From: Thiothrix nivea DSM 5205
Lineage (GTDB): Bacteria > Pseudomonadota > Gammaproteobacteria > Thiotrichales > Thiotrichaceae
Direction of reading: 5' to 3'
Assembly: GCF_000260135.1 (NCBI RefSeq)
Contig: NZ_JH651384.1
Coordinates: 4,324,693-4,388,692 of the forward strand
Length of the DNA: 64,000 nt
Both the position numbers and the translations under genes were made by a program. Under the pieces are notes generated by a model. It saw only the letters and a program-made list of their open reading frames with translations. It did not search any database and had not been told where the DNA came from. Shown in pieces: positions 28,043 through 37,137 of the stretch; the first letter of the stretch is position 1, and every line of letters begins with the position of its first letter.

Positions 28043-28070
28043 GTAAGGGCAAATCATTATCCGCCCTTAC
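28043..28070. terminator. Stem-loop after leuB
   Basis: GTAAGGGC (28043-28050) and GCCCTTAC (28063-28070) make a perfect 8-bp stem with a 12-nt loop between the convergent leuB and modC genes. There is no clear T run, only ATCTTTTG further on, so it may act as a weak terminator or simply as a 3'-end-protecting structure. Confidence 0.55.
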
Positions 28071-28148
28071 ACCATCTTTTGCCAACACGGTATTCATTGT
28101 TGAAACCCTATGCGATATTTCACTCGACAGATCAATAAGATGGCGACC

Positions 28149-29219
28149 CTACAGGATGGCAGTCGCCTTGATCTGCGCAAATACCCGCACCCCTTTTTCC
28201 AGCCCCAATACGCTGGCCGATTTGCGGGTAATGTGCGCCAGCAACGGCGCACCACCCAGGTTCAGCCTCACCATGGTGCGGCCTTCACGGTCATGTGCCA
28301 TGCCGGTCACCATGGCAGGCAGCACGTTGAGGATGCTGGTTTGTGCCGGTTGTTGCAGGGTCAGGCTGACATCGCGGGCATACACCCTCAGGCGGATGGC
28401 CGTACCCACCGAGGCTGCCTGCTGGTAAGGCAAACTCAAGGTTCCGCCCGCAAATTGCGCCAGGGTAAGATGGAATTCCGGTTCATGCCCGCATACCTGC
28501 GCTTGCAGGATGCTGGATGCCTGCTTGCCCTGCGCCATGGGTGAATCCAGCCGGGTGAGGGTTTCGGCAATTGGCCCGGAGGCTTTCACCTGACCGGCTT
28601 CCATTACCACCAGATGGTCGGCAAGCTGGGTGACTTCCTGCGGGGAATGCGTGACGTACAGGATGGGGATGCCAACCTCGTTCTGCAAGCGGGCGAGGAA
28701 GGGGAGGATTTCCTGTTTGCGTTGCAGGTCGAGCGCTGCCAGTGGTTCATCCATCAGCAGCACTTGCGGGCAAACCGCCAGGGCGCGGGCGATGGCGACC
28801 CGCTGGCGTTCGCCGCCGGACAGGCGTTCCGGCATCCGTTCCAGCAAATGGCCGATGCCCAGCAGTTCCACCGCCTGTTCCAGCCCGTTGGGGTTACGCA
28901 CGAAACCGGCGCGTTTGCGGCCATACTCCAGGTTTTTGCGCACGCTCAAGTGCGGGAACAGGCTGGCTTCCTGAAACACGTAGCCCAGCGGGCGTTTGTG
29001 GGTGGGCAGGAAAAAATCCTGCTTGCTGTCTTGCCATAGTTTGCCCTTGACCCGCAGGAAACCCTGTGGGGCGCGCTCCAACCCGGCAATGCAGCGCAGC
29101 AGCGTGGTTTTGCCGGAACCGGAATGGCCGAACAGCGCGGTCACGCCCTTACCCGGTAGCTGCAAATCAGCTTCCAGCGTAAAGCCGCTGAAAGGCAGGC
29201 GGATATTGGCCTCAATCAT
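28149..29219 (-). CDS. modC: Molybdate ABC transporter, ATPase subunit
   Basis: A 356-residue ATPase that powers molybdate import. Walker A is GHSGSGKTTLLRC (about residue 30), the signature is LSGGERQRVAIARAL and Walker B is VLLMDEPLAALD. The C-terminal third is the MOP/TOBE molybdate-binding domain typical of ModC. It lies 1 bp after modB, and the three genes are arranged modA-modB-modC on the minus strand. No ModE-type regulator is seen beside it. Confidence 0.93.
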   Translation of the reverse strand: MIEANIRLPFSGFTLEADLQLPGKGVTALFGHSGSGKTTLLRCIAGLERAPQGFLRVKGKLWQDSKQDFFLPTHKRPLGYVFQEASLFPHLSVRKNLEYGRKRAGFVRNPNGLEQAVELLGIGHLLERMPERLSGGERQRVAIARALAVCPQVLLMDEPLAALDLQRKQEILPFLARLQNEVGIPILYVTHSPQEVTQLADHLVVMEAGQVKASGPIAETLTRLDSPMAQGKQASSILQAQVCGHEPEFHLTLAQFAGGTLSLPYQQAASVGTAIRLRVYARDVSLTLQQPAQTSILNVLPAMVTGMAHDREGRTMVRLNLGGAPLLAHITRKSASVLGLEKGVRVFAQIKATAIL

Positions 29220-29220
29220 G

Positions 29221-29898
29221 TCAGCGCTTCCTCCACGGGTTCGGCGTTAGCGTATACAACACCAACAGTACCACAAACGAAAACGCCAGCATCCCGGCGG
29301 AGAGCCAGTGCGCCTGCGCGTATTCGCCCGCTTCCACATGGTTGAGGATTTGCATGGAAATGACCCGAGTCCTGTCCGGGATATTGCCACCCACCATCAG
29401 CACTACGCCGAATTCACCGATAGTGTGCGCAAACCCCAGAATGGCTGCGGTCAGAAAACCGGGGCGCGCTAATGGCACAACCACGCTGAAAAATGTATCC
29501 AGAAAACTCGCCCGCAAGGTGGCGGCAACCTCCAGCGGGCGTGTGCCAATGGCCTCGAAGGCGTTCTGCAAAGGCTGCACGACGAAGGGCAGGGAATAGA
29601 TCACCGATGCTACCACCAGCCCGCCGAAGGTGAAGGGCAGCGTCCCCAGGCCGATTGCCTTGGTGAACTGGCCGACCGGGCCGTTTGGCCCCATCAGCAC
29701 CAACAGGTAGAAACCCAGTACTGCCGGTGGCAGCACCAGTGGTAGGGCGACTACCGCGCCAATAATGCCTTTCCAGCGCCAGCGGCTGTGCGTCAGCCAC
29801 CAGGCGATGGGCGTGCCGACCAGCAGCAGGATCAGCGTGGTCAGCCCGGCCAGTTTCAGTGTCAGCAAGACTGCGCCGAGGTCAGCGCTACTTGGCAT
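29221..29898 (-). CDS. modB: Molybdate ABC transporter, permease subunit
   Basis: A 225-residue inner-membrane permease with about five transmembrane segments and the ABC coupling motif [22 protein letters not shown] in its EAA loop region (given here as the stretch near residue 135). I place the start at ATG 29898, which overlaps the end of modA by 11 bp; a start 51 bp further upstream would lie deep in modA. Sequence such as GPNGPVGQF and [19 protein letters not shown] is typical of ModB. Confidence 0.9.
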   Translation of the reverse strand: MPSSADLGAVLLTLKLAGLTTLILLLVGTPIAWWLTHSRWRWKGIIGAVVALPLVLPPAVLGFYLLVLMGPNGPVGQFTKAIGLGTLPFTFGGLVVASVIYSLPFVVQPLQNAFEAIGTRPLEVAATLRASFLDTFFSVVVPLARPGFLTAAILGFAHTIGEFGVVLMVGGNIPDRTRVISMQILNHVEAGEYAQAHWLSAGMLAFSFVVLLVLYTLTPNPWRKR

Positions 29899-30691
29899 CG
29901 GCTTGTCCGGTGGCTTCGGCCTCGGGCGCGGCGGTTTCCGGCAGGGCATAGCCGAAGGATTCGATCACGGCTTTGGCGGCATCAGATTTGAGGTAATCCA
30001 TCAGTGCTTGGGCGGCGGCATTGTTTTCGCCGGTCTTGAGCAGGATGGCATCCTGATTCATCGGCGTGTACAGGTCGTCGGTAACCAGCCAGCCGGAGCC
30101 TGTACCGATTTTGCCATCCTTGATGACTTGCGAGAGGGCGACGAAGCCCAGTTCGGCGTTGCCGCTGCTGATGAATTCCTTGGTCTGGGCGATGCTGTCA
30201 CCCTGCACGATTTTCGGTTGTAGCGTTTCCAACATACCCAGCTTGGTCATGGTTTCCATTGCTGCCTTGCCATAGGGGGCAGTGTCGGGGTTAGCGATGG
30301 CGATGTGCGCGAAACTGCCGGTTTTCAGCACTTCGCCCTTGTCATCCACCATGCCTTCTTTGGCTGACCATAGCACCAGCTTGCCGATGGAATAGGTGAA
30401 GCGGGAACCGGGTACGTCCAGTTTTTCTTCCTCCGCCTTGAGGGGTTTGTTCTGGTCGGCGGACAAAAATACCTCGAAAGGTGCGCCATGCTTGATTTGC
30501 TCCAACAGTTTGCCGCTGGAACCGAAGGAGGCGATGATCTTGTTACCAGTCGCTTTCTCGAAATCGGCGGCAATGCTTTCCATCGGCTTGGTGAAATTGG
30601 CGGCGACGGCGACATGCACATCGTTAGCCCACACGCTGGTTGTGTTGGCAACCAGTGCCACGATCAGGCTGATGCCGGTCAATACTTTCAT
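29888..30691 (-). CDS. modA: Molybdate-binding periplasmic protein
   Basis: A 267-residue periplasmic binding protein with an N-terminal signal peptide ([20 protein letters not shown], cut after VWA). The ModA family pattern follows: [32 protein letters not shown] and [15 protein letters not shown]. The extra C-terminal tail ([14 protein letters not shown]) is unusual but harmless. AAGGAT stands 7 bp before the ATG. It captures molybdate or tungstate for ModBC. Confidence 0.93.
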   Translation of the reverse strand: MKVLTGISLIVALVANTTSVWANDVHVAVAANFTKPMESIAADFEKATGNKIIASFGSSGKLLEQIKHGAPFEVFLSADQNKPLKAEEEKLDVPGSRFTYSIGKLVLWSAKEGMVDDKGEVLKTGSFAHIAIANPDTAPYGKAAMETMTKLGMLETLQPKIVQGDSIAQTKEFISSGNAELGFVALSQVIKDGKIGTGSGWLVTDDLYTPMNQDAILLKTGENNAAAQALMDYLKSDAAKAVIESFGYALPETAAPEAEATGQADAK

Positions 30692-30928
30692 GCGTATATC
30701 CTTGTATGTCAGGTTAGTGTGCTGTTGGTTCTGAACGTACTACGGGCAAATAGTATGCCAAAAGTAAATAGATTGAGATTCATGCTGTTATGGGTTATAT
30801 GGAAAGTTGCGTTTCAGACAATCGCGACGCAGGACGCCAAGATTATCGTAGCTGTTACGCATGGCATAGATTGTGCCGGGGTAATATAATCGCCACAGCA
30901 TTTTTGCAACTACTGCTGATATCCAGAC

Positions 30929-31774
30929 ATGATCATCATCGAACAGATTGAAGCCCTGCGCACGCAACTCAAGGCATGGCGCAGGACAGGGGAAAGCATC
31001 GCCTTTGTCCCCACCATGGGCAACCTGCACGCAGGGCATCTGGCGCTGGTAAAACGGGCGCAGGCGCTGGGCAGTAAAGTGGTGGTTTCCATTTTTGTCA
31101 ACCCAACCCAGTTTGACCGTAAGGAAGATCTGGCTGCCTACCCCCGCACGCTGGAACAGGATTGCGCGTTGCTACAGGCGGAGGGGGCGGATGTGGTCTT
31201 CACGCCCACGCCTGCGCTCATGTACCCGCTGGGTGGCTTGGCGACCAAGGTCGAAGTGCCGGGTATCAGCCAACTACTGGAAGGCGCATCCCGTCCCGGT
31301 CATTTTACCGGTGTCTCCACGGTTGTCTGTAAACTGTTCAACTTGGTGCAGCCGGATGTGGCAGTATTTGGCGAAAAGGATTTCCAGCAACTGATGCTGA
31401 TCCGGCAAATGGTACGCGACCTCGATATGGACATCCGTATCGAGGGTTTACCGACCGTGCGTGAGCCTGATGGTTTGGCGATGAGTTCCCGCAATGGCTA
31501 CCTGACGGCGGAGGAACGCCACCTTGCGCCGGAATTCAACCGGATTCTGCGGGAAGTAGTTGACGCGCTGCACAAAGGCAGGCAGGATTACCCCTCCCTA
31601 CAGGCAGAAGCCATGAAGTCGCTGGAATCAAAGGGGTTTCGTCCCGACTATGTGGAAATTCGCCGGGTGATTGATTTGCAGCCACCGGGGAAAAATGACA
31701 GGGTATTGGTCGTGTTGGGTTCCGCCTGGTTAGGTAAAGCCCGCCTGATCGACAATATTCCGCTTCAGGATTGA
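30929..31774 (+). CDS. panC: Pantothenate synthetase
   Basis: A 281-residue ATP-dependent ligase that joins pantoate and beta-alanine. The nucleotidyltransferase HIGH-like motif appears in PTMGNLHAGHLALV (about residue 27) and the KMSKS-like loop in LAMSSRNGYL; FGEKDFQQLMLIRQMV is also conserved. It lies divergent from modA with 237 bp between, and panD follows 75 bp downstream. panB is not in the window. Confidence 0.95.
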   Translation: MIIIEQIEALRTQLKAWRRTGESIAFVPTMGNLHAGHLALVKRAQALGSKVVVSIFVNPTQFDRKEDLAAYPRTLEQDCALLQAEGADVVFTPTPALMYPLGGLATKVEVPGISQLLEGASRPGHFTGVSTVVCKLFNLVQPDVAVFGEKDFQQLMLIRQMVRDLDMDIRIEGLPTVREPDGLAMSSRNGYLTAEERHLAPEFNRILREVVDALHKGRQDYPSLQAEAMKSLESKGFRPDYVEIRRVIDLQPPGKNDRVLVVLGSAWLGKARLIDNIPLQD

Positions 31775-31849
31775 AAAATTTAACAGAAACATCATAATAG
31801 TATTGCCCTGCAAAATACTTCAGCGCGATATTGTTACGGAGGAACCGCC

Positions 31850-32230
31850 ATGGAGCTGACGCTTCTTAAATCCAAACTGCACCGTGTTACTGTCACTCAC
31901 GCTGAGTTGGACTATGAAGGCTCTTGTGCGATTGATGATAATCTGATGCGTGTTGGCAATATCCGCGAGTATGAACAATTACATATCTATAACGTTACTA
32001 ATGGTGAACGTTTCTCGACTTATGCCATCCGTGCCGAGGCAGGTAGCGGCATTATTTCCATTAATGGTGCTGCCGCCCACAAGGCTGATGCAGGTGATCT
32101 GCTTATCATCTGCACGTATGCCAGGTTCAGTGAAGTGGAAGCCAGTCTGCATAAACCCCAACTGGTTTATTTTGATTCCAGAAACCGCATTACCCATACT
32201 TCCAAGCAAATTGCTGTGCAGGCGGCCTGA
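31850..32230 (+). CDS. panD: Aspartate 1-decarboxylase
   Basis: A 126-residue pyruvoyl enzyme that makes beta-alanine for PanC. The self-cleavage site Gly24-Ser25 is visible in DYEGSCAID, with the conserved Lys9 region ([18 protein letters not shown]) and Tyr58 region ([13 protein letters not shown]). GGAGGAA lies before the ATG. The 75 bp after panC hold a possible promoter but no terminator, so both independent and shared transcription are possible. Confidence 0.95.
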   Translation: MELTLLKSKLHRVTVTHAELDYEGSCAIDDNLMRVGNIREYEQLHIYNVTNGERFSTYAIRAEAGSGIISINGAAAHKADAGDLLIICTYARFSEVEASLHKPQLVYFDSRNRITHTSKQIAVQAA

Positions 32231-32614
32231 TAGTATGGCTGGCTGTCTTTAGCGCCTTGAAATAGGTGGAATATGGCAGCTGGCTTGCTTTATTATTGTA
32301 ATTAGTAGATATTATGAAAAAGAGGGAAGCCGGGCTTTCTTGTTATTATTGTCGCCCGGCAAAAGTTTATTGTTATGATTCTCATCTGTTTAGGGTCTGC
32401 TCACCCTGAGAGCCTCAACCCCTTGAAAACTCTCGCAGATGGTTAACTTCATTGAGTCAGCCAGCCGTTTGGACGGTTAGGCTGACGGCTTCTCATAACA
32501 GTTCCTTCTCTTAACAGGCTTGTTGTTATTGGTGGTAAGTGCCTTCATCCTTGGCGTGTATCTTACAGGTTTGCCCTGAATCAATACTTAACTAATAAAT
32601 TTTATTAATAGATA
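32231..32614. other. Intergenic stretch with hairpins
   Basis: No gene is seen in these 384 bp between the convergent panD and the gene at 32615. The middle part contains a strong stem-loop (32457-32485) within a less AT-rich 130-bp core flanked by AT-rich sequence, a pattern that could fit a small RNA. I do not recognise a known RNA family. Confidence 0.4.
32457..32485. other. Strong stem-loop in the panD downstream gap
   Basis: TCAGCC pairs with GGCTGA and GCCGT pairs with ACGGT, giving an 11-bp interrupted stem around a TTGG loop. No T run follows on either strand, so it is not a typical intrinsic terminator. It could be part of a small RNA or a transcript-end structure. Confidence 0.45.
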
Positions 32615-33025
32615 TTATTTTGTTGATTTTTCGGGCTTATGGAATTTAATCCCCTGTTCAGTTTTGGCTCGCTCATAGTCGCGGTCAAAAATTAATTCAA
32701 TGCCTGTTTCACCGTTGGCATCATTGATCGCCTTGACCATTTTCAATTCCGGAATCCGGTCAGCCAACCAGGTGCAAAGCGCCATCGACAGGGAATAGTT
32801 TTCAGCAAACAATGCATTGATGAGGGAGTTGGCAACGAACCGGCAGCGGGCTATTGGGTCGGGATGCGGAAAAAATTCCTCATCAACCTGAATGCCCTGA
32901 TCCATGCGGGCATCCATGTCTTCCAGATAACGGCGCTGATGACCGGGAATAGGCTTGGCCCGGTCAAACTCCAGAATGGGCGCATCATTGACGACAATGT
33001 GCAGCTTGTTTCCACCTTGACGCAT
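32615..33025 (-). CDS. Uncharacterised 136-residue protein
   Basis: I do not recognise this protein. It starts at ATG 33025, 4 bp after the stop of the Sel1-repeat gene, so the two are probably translated together. It reads MRQGGNKLHIVVNDAPILEF at the start, has a helical middle (CRFVANSLINALFAENYSLS) and ends in charged residues. No signal peptide or membrane segment is present. An earlier in-frame start at 33046 would overlap the upstream gene and lacks a better ribosome binding site. Confidence 0.7.
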   Translation of the reverse strand: MRQGGNKLHIVVNDAPILEFDRAKPIPGHQRRYLEDMDARMDQGIQVDEEFFPHPDPIARCRFVANSLINALFAENYSLSMALCTWLADRIPELKMVKAINDANGETGIELIFDRDYERAKTEQGIKFHKPEKSTK

Positions 33026-33029
33026 AGCC

Positions 33030-33473
33030 TTATCCCAACTCGTCAAAGCCAGCCAGTTTGTACAGGCGTTTGGCTTCTGCCTCGTCTTGCGGAACCCCGT
33101 TACCTTGCTGGTACATCATCGCCAGCGTGGTCAGGGAACCTTGCAGGCCCTGCTCACCAGCAGCACGGAACCATTTGGCGGCTTCCTCACCATTTTTTTC
33201 CACGCATTCGCCTTCCAGATACATAAAGCCGAGGCCGTGTTGCGCAAGACCGTAACCTTGTTCAGCAGATGCCTGCATCAGGCTGAAAGCTTTGGTGTCG
33301 TTGCGGACAACACCGAGGCCGTTTTGGCACATGATGGCGCACAGGTGTTGCGCAACCTTGTCGCCTTGCTCGGCAAACGGGGAAAGCAGCTGCATGGCGC
33401 GGGAAAAATGCTTGGCTTCAAACGCGGCCATGCCGCTGGCGAAATCCATAGACTCAACATCGGATTGTGACAC
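33030..33473 (-). CDS. Sel1-repeat protein
   Basis: A 147-residue protein made of three to four Sel1-like (TPR-related) repeats of about 36 residues, such as AQHLCAIMCQNGLGVVRNDT, GLAQHGLGFMYLEGECVEKN and SLTTLAMMYQQGNGVPQDEA. Such helical repeats bind other proteins. There is no signal peptide, so it is cytoplasmic. The start is a GTG with AAGGAGA upstream. It forms a two-gene unit with the uncharacterised gene after it. Confidence 0.85.
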   Translation of the reverse strand: MSQSDVESMDFASGMAAFEAKHFSRAMQLLSPFAEQGDKVAQHLCAIMCQNGLGVVRNDTKAFSLMQASAEQGYGLAQHGLGFMYLEGECVEKNGEEAAKWFRAAGEQGLQGSLTTLAMMYQQGNGVPQDEAEAKRLYKLAGFDELG

Positions 33474-33610
33474 GGGAATCTCCTTGTACGTAAAATCGGC
33501 CTCAATCTTAGCGCATTCTGGCTCGGCTGCCGAAATAGCCCGCCCGGATGTCAGTGTTACCCCTATAGGGATATTCAGTATCAGGGGTGCCCTTTTTAAA
33601 CTTCCGCGAC

Positions 33611-34747
33611 ATGGAAAATGCCACGATGACCGATATTAATACCGACCTCAATTTGAAACTGCACATGCGCCAATGCATCCAGAAAGTGGCGACGGGTCCT
33701 GAATACAGCAAGGATCTGAGTTACGAGGATGCCTATCACGCCATGCGCCACATTTTAAGTGGCGAGGCTGACCCAGTGCAGGTAGCGGTTTACTTCATTG
33801 CCCTGCGCATGAAACGCGAGACGGATGAGGAAAACCGTGGCACGCTGCAAGCCCTGATTGATGCTTCCGTCATCAATACAGCGAATGTTGACGAAGTGTT
33901 GGACGTTTCCGACCCGTATGATGGTTATGCACGCGGCGTACCGGCATCAACGTTCGTACCGGCAGTGCTGGCGAGTATGGGCGTGCATGCGGTATTGCAC
34001 GGTCTGGAACAGGTGGGGCCAAAATACGGTGCTACCCACCACAAGGTTTTGAAGGCGGCAGGGCTGAATGTCAACCTCACCCCTACTGAAGCAGTTGCGC
34101 AACTGGAGCGCATTGGCTGGACATATCTGGATCAAAGCCAGTTTGCGCCGCGTCTGCATGACCTGATCCCCATCCGCCAGCGGATGATCAAGCGGCAGGT
34201 GCTGACCACGGTGGAAACCCTGTTGGGGCCGATCCGTGGCAAGCGCAAAACCCATTGCATGGGTGGCTATGTACACAAGGCATACCCGGCGATTTATGCA
34301 TCGCTGGCACGCCAGTCCGGTTTTGACAGCGCCATGTTCGTGCGCGGCGTGGAAGGTGGTATCATCCCTTCCCTGCAACAGGCGGGCAAGTTGTTCTACT
34401 ACTATGAACAAGGTGAAGAACAGCAACGCGACCTGACACCTGCGGACTTGGGCATCCAGGCAGAAGTACGCGCAGTGCCATTGCCGGAAGGCTTGCCTGC
34501 CGCGCCCGTGATTGGCGATGAAATCGCCACGACGGTAGACAGCGGTGCACTGGCCACCAAAGCAGCTGAGTTGGGCATGGCGGCGCTGGATGGCGAAAAA
34601 GGTTTGATGTACGACAGTTTGGTATACTCTGCCTCGATTTGTTTGGCGCATCTGGGGCGCTTCGGTTCCATTAGGGAAGCCGCCGATGCGGTTCGCGCTA
34701 CGCTGGATAGCGGCAAGGCGCTGGAAACACTACGTGCTGCGGCGTAA
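33611..34747 (+). CDS. TrpD2-like (YbiB-type) phosphoribosyltransferase-fold protein
   Basis: About 378 residues with the glycosyltransferase family 3 fold of anthranilate phosphoribosyltransferase: a small helical N-terminal domain (SYEDAYHAMRHILSGEADPV, VAVYFIALRMKRET) and a large alpha/beta domain. The usual phosphate-binding GTGGD of TrpD is missing; the corresponding stretch reads DPYDGYARGVPASTFVPAVL. This points to the TrpD2/YbiB group, which binds nucleic acid and does not act in tryptophan synthesis. The start may be ATG 33611 or 33626. Confidence 0.75.
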   Translation: MENATMTDINTDLNLKLHMRQCIQKVATGPEYSKDLSYEDAYHAMRHILSGEADPVQVAVYFIALRMKRETDEENRGTLQALIDASVINTANVDEVLDVSDPYDGYARGVPASTFVPAVLASMGVHAVLHGLEQVGPKYGATHHKVLKAAGLNVNLTPTEAVAQLERIGWTYLDQSQFAPRLHDLIPIRQRMIKRQVLTTVETLLGPIRGKRKTHCMGGYVHKAYPAIYASLARQSGFDSAMFVRGVEGGIIPSLQQAGKLFYYYEQGEEQQRDLTPADLGIQAEVRAVPLPEGLPAAPVIGDEIATTVDSGALATKAAELGMAALDGEKGLMYDSLVYSASICLAHLGRFGSIREAADAVRATLDSGKALETLRAAA

Positions 34748-34792
34748 GAGCACCACGTTTATTTTTATTCTTTGATAGAGAGGACATGGCAA

Positions 34793-34990
34793 ATGAATAT
34801 GGAATACTACAACGCAGTAGTCGCAATGGAAAAAGCGGGCGTTGACCCTGAGTTTTTGCAAGGTTGGCAAGGTGGTTACCTGCTGAACCCAATGCGCGAA
34901 GAACAGCGTCTGACCGAAGCCTATGAAGCAGGTTATGCTGCTGGCCAGGAAAAAGACATGGACGCTTACAAAGAGTGGGTGAAAGGTTAA
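34793..34990 (+). CDS. Small acidic protein, faintly RMF-like
   Basis: A 65-residue protein starting at ATG 34793 after GAGAGGAC. It has EYYNAVVAMEKAGVDPEFLQ, then GWQGGYLLNPMREEQRLTEA and ends YAAGQEKDMDAYKEWVKG. The EAGYAAG motif recalls ribosome modulation factor, but the protein is acidic, so that function is doubtful. Its synonymous-codon bias and strong terminator suggest a well-expressed single gene. I do not know its function. Confidence 0.75.
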   Translation: MNMEYYNAVVAMEKAGVDPEFLQGWQGGYLLNPMREEQRLTEAYEAGYAAGQEKDMDAYKEWVKG

Positions 34991-35021
34991 TTCCTCTCCA
35001 CTTGTAATAAGTTGATAAAAA

Positions 35022-35045
35022 GCGGGCTGCGGCCCGCTTTTTTGT
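35022..35045 (+). terminator. Intrinsic terminator of the small protein gene
   Basis: GCGGGC and GGCCCGC form a tight GC-rich stem with a 3-4-nt loop, followed by seven T residues. It lies about 30 bp after the stop codon at 34990. This is a textbook rho-independent terminator. Confidence 0.93.
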
Positions 35046-35155
35046 TGTCGCCGATTTAGGTACGTTTGTCGGGCGGCTACTTATCGCTAGCGGCATGTTA
35101 CAGGGACAATACCCACATATGTTTATCTAATCAGAACTATAAACGGGTATGTACC

Positions 35156-36280
35156 TTGATTACGCAACTTGTAACCCCTATACGTGAATTGCGTGATATT
35201 GTCCCAGCCTGGGATGCACTCGCGCGGCAGACGCTTGAACCCAATGTTTTCTACGAAAGCTGGGCGCTGATGCCAGCACTGGAGGAACTGGTTCCGCAAG
35301 ACGGGCAGGTGGCAGTACTGCTGGTGTGGGCGGATGCTTCCCACTCGCTGCTGACTGGCCTGTTCCCGCTGGCGCAAGAACGCAGCTATCACAAATTTCC
35401 CGCCTGCCACTGGATGAACTGGCTGCATTTGCACTGCCCACTGGGGACGCCGCTGCTACATCGGGATTATGCCAGCGAAACCTTGGCGGCTCTGTTTGGC
35501 TGGTTGCGCGGGTATTCCGGTGCCATGGCGTTTTCGTTCAACAAGATTCCAGCGGATGGGGTGTTTGCCAAACATTTGCGCGGTTTCACCCGTAGCCAAG
35601 GCGGTTTGCTGAATGAACACGATACCTGGGAACGTGCCTTGCTGAGCGGGGGCAGTTCCGGGGAGGAGTATTTGGCAAACCACCAGCGCAAAAAGAAGCT
35701 GAAAGAGTACAGTCGTCTGCGGCGACGGCTGGAGGATTTAGGTGATCTTGAGCTTGAAGCACTGCTGCCGGGGCAGGGCAGTAACCTGACCCAATGGATG
35801 GCGGATTTCCTGCACATGGAGCAGGCTGGGTGGAAGGGGCGTTCACAGACCGCGATGGCCTGTAGCCACGGCGAACGGACATTTGCTGAAAACCTGATCC
35901 GCAACGCTGCTGAGCGTGGCCAGTTGATGATGCTGAAATTGCTGCTGGATGGTGAACCCATTGCCATCAAACTCAACCTGGCGAGTGCCACCGAGGGCAG
36001 TTATGCCCTGAAAATCGCCTACGACGAACGCTTTGCCGCCTATTCCCCCGGCGTGTTACTGGAATTGGAAAACATCTACAGCACGCTGGATGATGCCCAC
36101 CTCGGGTGGATGGATTCCTGCGCTATCCCCAACCACCCGATGATCAACCATTTGTGGGTTGGGCGGCGCAGGATGACGAACTTTCATGTCAGCACCCACC
36201 GCATACTAAGCAAACCACTACTTCACACCATGCATCTGGTGAAGACCGCCTATCACTACTATAAAGGAACACAGGCATGA
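35156..36280 (+). CDS. GNAT-fold (CelD/BcsL-like) acyltransferase
   Basis: About 374 residues resembling the GNAT superfamily proteins of the CelD/BcsL or FemAB-like type. The C-terminal half (residues 190-330) has the acetyltransferase pattern MLKLLLDGEPIAIKLNLASA followed by YALKIAYDERFAAYSPGVLL. It lacks a signal peptide. The start is unclear: TTG 35156 gives the family-like beginning ITQLVTPIRELRDIVPAWDA, but no good ribosome binding site is seen. The stop overlaps the start of the cupin gene, so the two act together, perhaps in modifying a polysaccharide, lipid or peptide. Confidence 0.7.
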   Translation: MITQLVTPIRELRDIVPAWDALARQTLEPNVFYESWALMPALEELVPQDGQVAVLLVWADASHSLLTGLFPLAQERSYHKFPACHWMNWLHLHCPLGTPLLHRDYASETLAALFGWLRGYSGAMAFSFNKIPADGVFAKHLRGFTRSQGGLLNEHDTWERALLSGGSSGEEYLANHQRKKKLKEYSRLRRRLEDLGDLELEALLPGQGSNLTQWMADFLHMEQAGWKGRSQTAMACSHGERTFAENLIRNAAERGQLMMLKLLLDGEPIAIKLNLASATEGSYALKIAYDERFAAYSPGVLLELENIYSTLDDAHLGWMDSCAIPNHPMINHLWVGRRRMTNFHVSTHRILSKPLLHTMHLVKTAYHYYKGTQA

Positions 36281-37137
36281 ACTATCTGGATATTCGGGAG
36301 GATCAGTTTGACGAAAACTTCCCTGATTATGGTTTCACCCTCCGCCATAATCTGGCCAGGCTGCCCGCCTTTGAGTTACCGCATCTGCTGGAGTTGAGCC
36401 GCCAGTTGCCGGCTGATTGCGTCGAATACAATACGGGAACCCTGGAGCCGGGTCAGGATCCGACCCGCACGCCGCGCAATGGACTGAGTGTGGATGAAAC
36501 CATCCAGCAAATTGAACATTGCCGCTCATGGCTGGTGCTGAAACATGTTGAGCGCGACCCAGTTTACAAGGCGCTGTTGGATGCTTGTCTGGATGAGGTT
36601 TACCCGTATGCGTCGCGGAAACTGGGCGGGTTCCACCACCGGTCGGCGTTTATTTTTGTGACATCCCCTGGCATGGTGACACCTTTCCACTTCGATCCGG
36701 AACATAACTTCCTGCTGCAAATCCGGGGGGAAAAGACTATGCACCAGTTTGACCGGAATAATCGCATTATCCTGCCCGAGCCAGCGATTGAGGACAAATA
36801 CGTTGACACCAACAGCCACCGTAACCAGCTATTCCGCGACGAATTCCAGCCATGGGCCGATACCTTCGTGCTGAAGGTGGGGGATGGCCTGTTTGTGCCG
36901 GTCAATTCGCCTCACTGGGTACAGAACGGCAAGGAGGTCTCGGTTTCTTTCAGTATTACCTTCCATTCCGAAGAATCAGACCGGATTGCCCGCCTCTACA
37001 AGCTGAACGGCATGTTGCGCCGCCGGTTTGGGTTTGATCCCGCCCCGGTTGGCAGCAAGCCGCACCTCGATGCCCTCAAGACTGGCGGGATCAAGGCTGC
37101 GCGGCAGGTGAAACGTCTGCTTGTTTCAGGAACCTAA
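36277..37137 (+). CDS. Cupin-like (JmjC-type) Fe(II)/2-oxoglutarate oxygenase candidate
   Basis: A 286-residue protein with a cupin-8/JmjC-type core. The metal triad is suggested by HFDPEHN (His-X-Asp, near residue 132) and SPHWVQNG (distal His, near 210), with QIRGEKTMHQFD between. Relatives hydroxylate proteins or small molecules. It overlaps the GNAT gene by 4 bp (ATGA), so they are translationally coupled. Its last 47 bp overlap hflC tail to tail. Confidence 0.75.
   Translation: MNYLDIREDQFDENFPDYGFTLRHNLARLPAFELPHLLELSRQLPADCVEYNTGTLEPGQDPTRTPRNGLSVDETIQQIEHCRSWLVLKHVERDPVYKALLDACLDEVYPYASRKLGGFHHRSAFIFVTSPGMVTPFHFDPEHNFLLQIRGEKTMHQFDRNNRIILPEPAIEDKYVDTNSHRNQLFRDEFQPWADTFVLKVGDGLFVPVNSPHWVQNGKEVSVSFSITFHSEESDRIARLYKLNGMLRRRFGFDPAPVGSKPHLDALKTGGIKAARQVKRLLVSGT

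Noticed and set aside
28043-28070. A REP-type repeat
   Set aside because: The stem occurs only once in the window as far as I can see.
30692-30928. ModE box or molybdenum-cofactor riboswitch before modA
   Set aside because: No convincing palindrome or structured leader is visible in the modA-panC gap.
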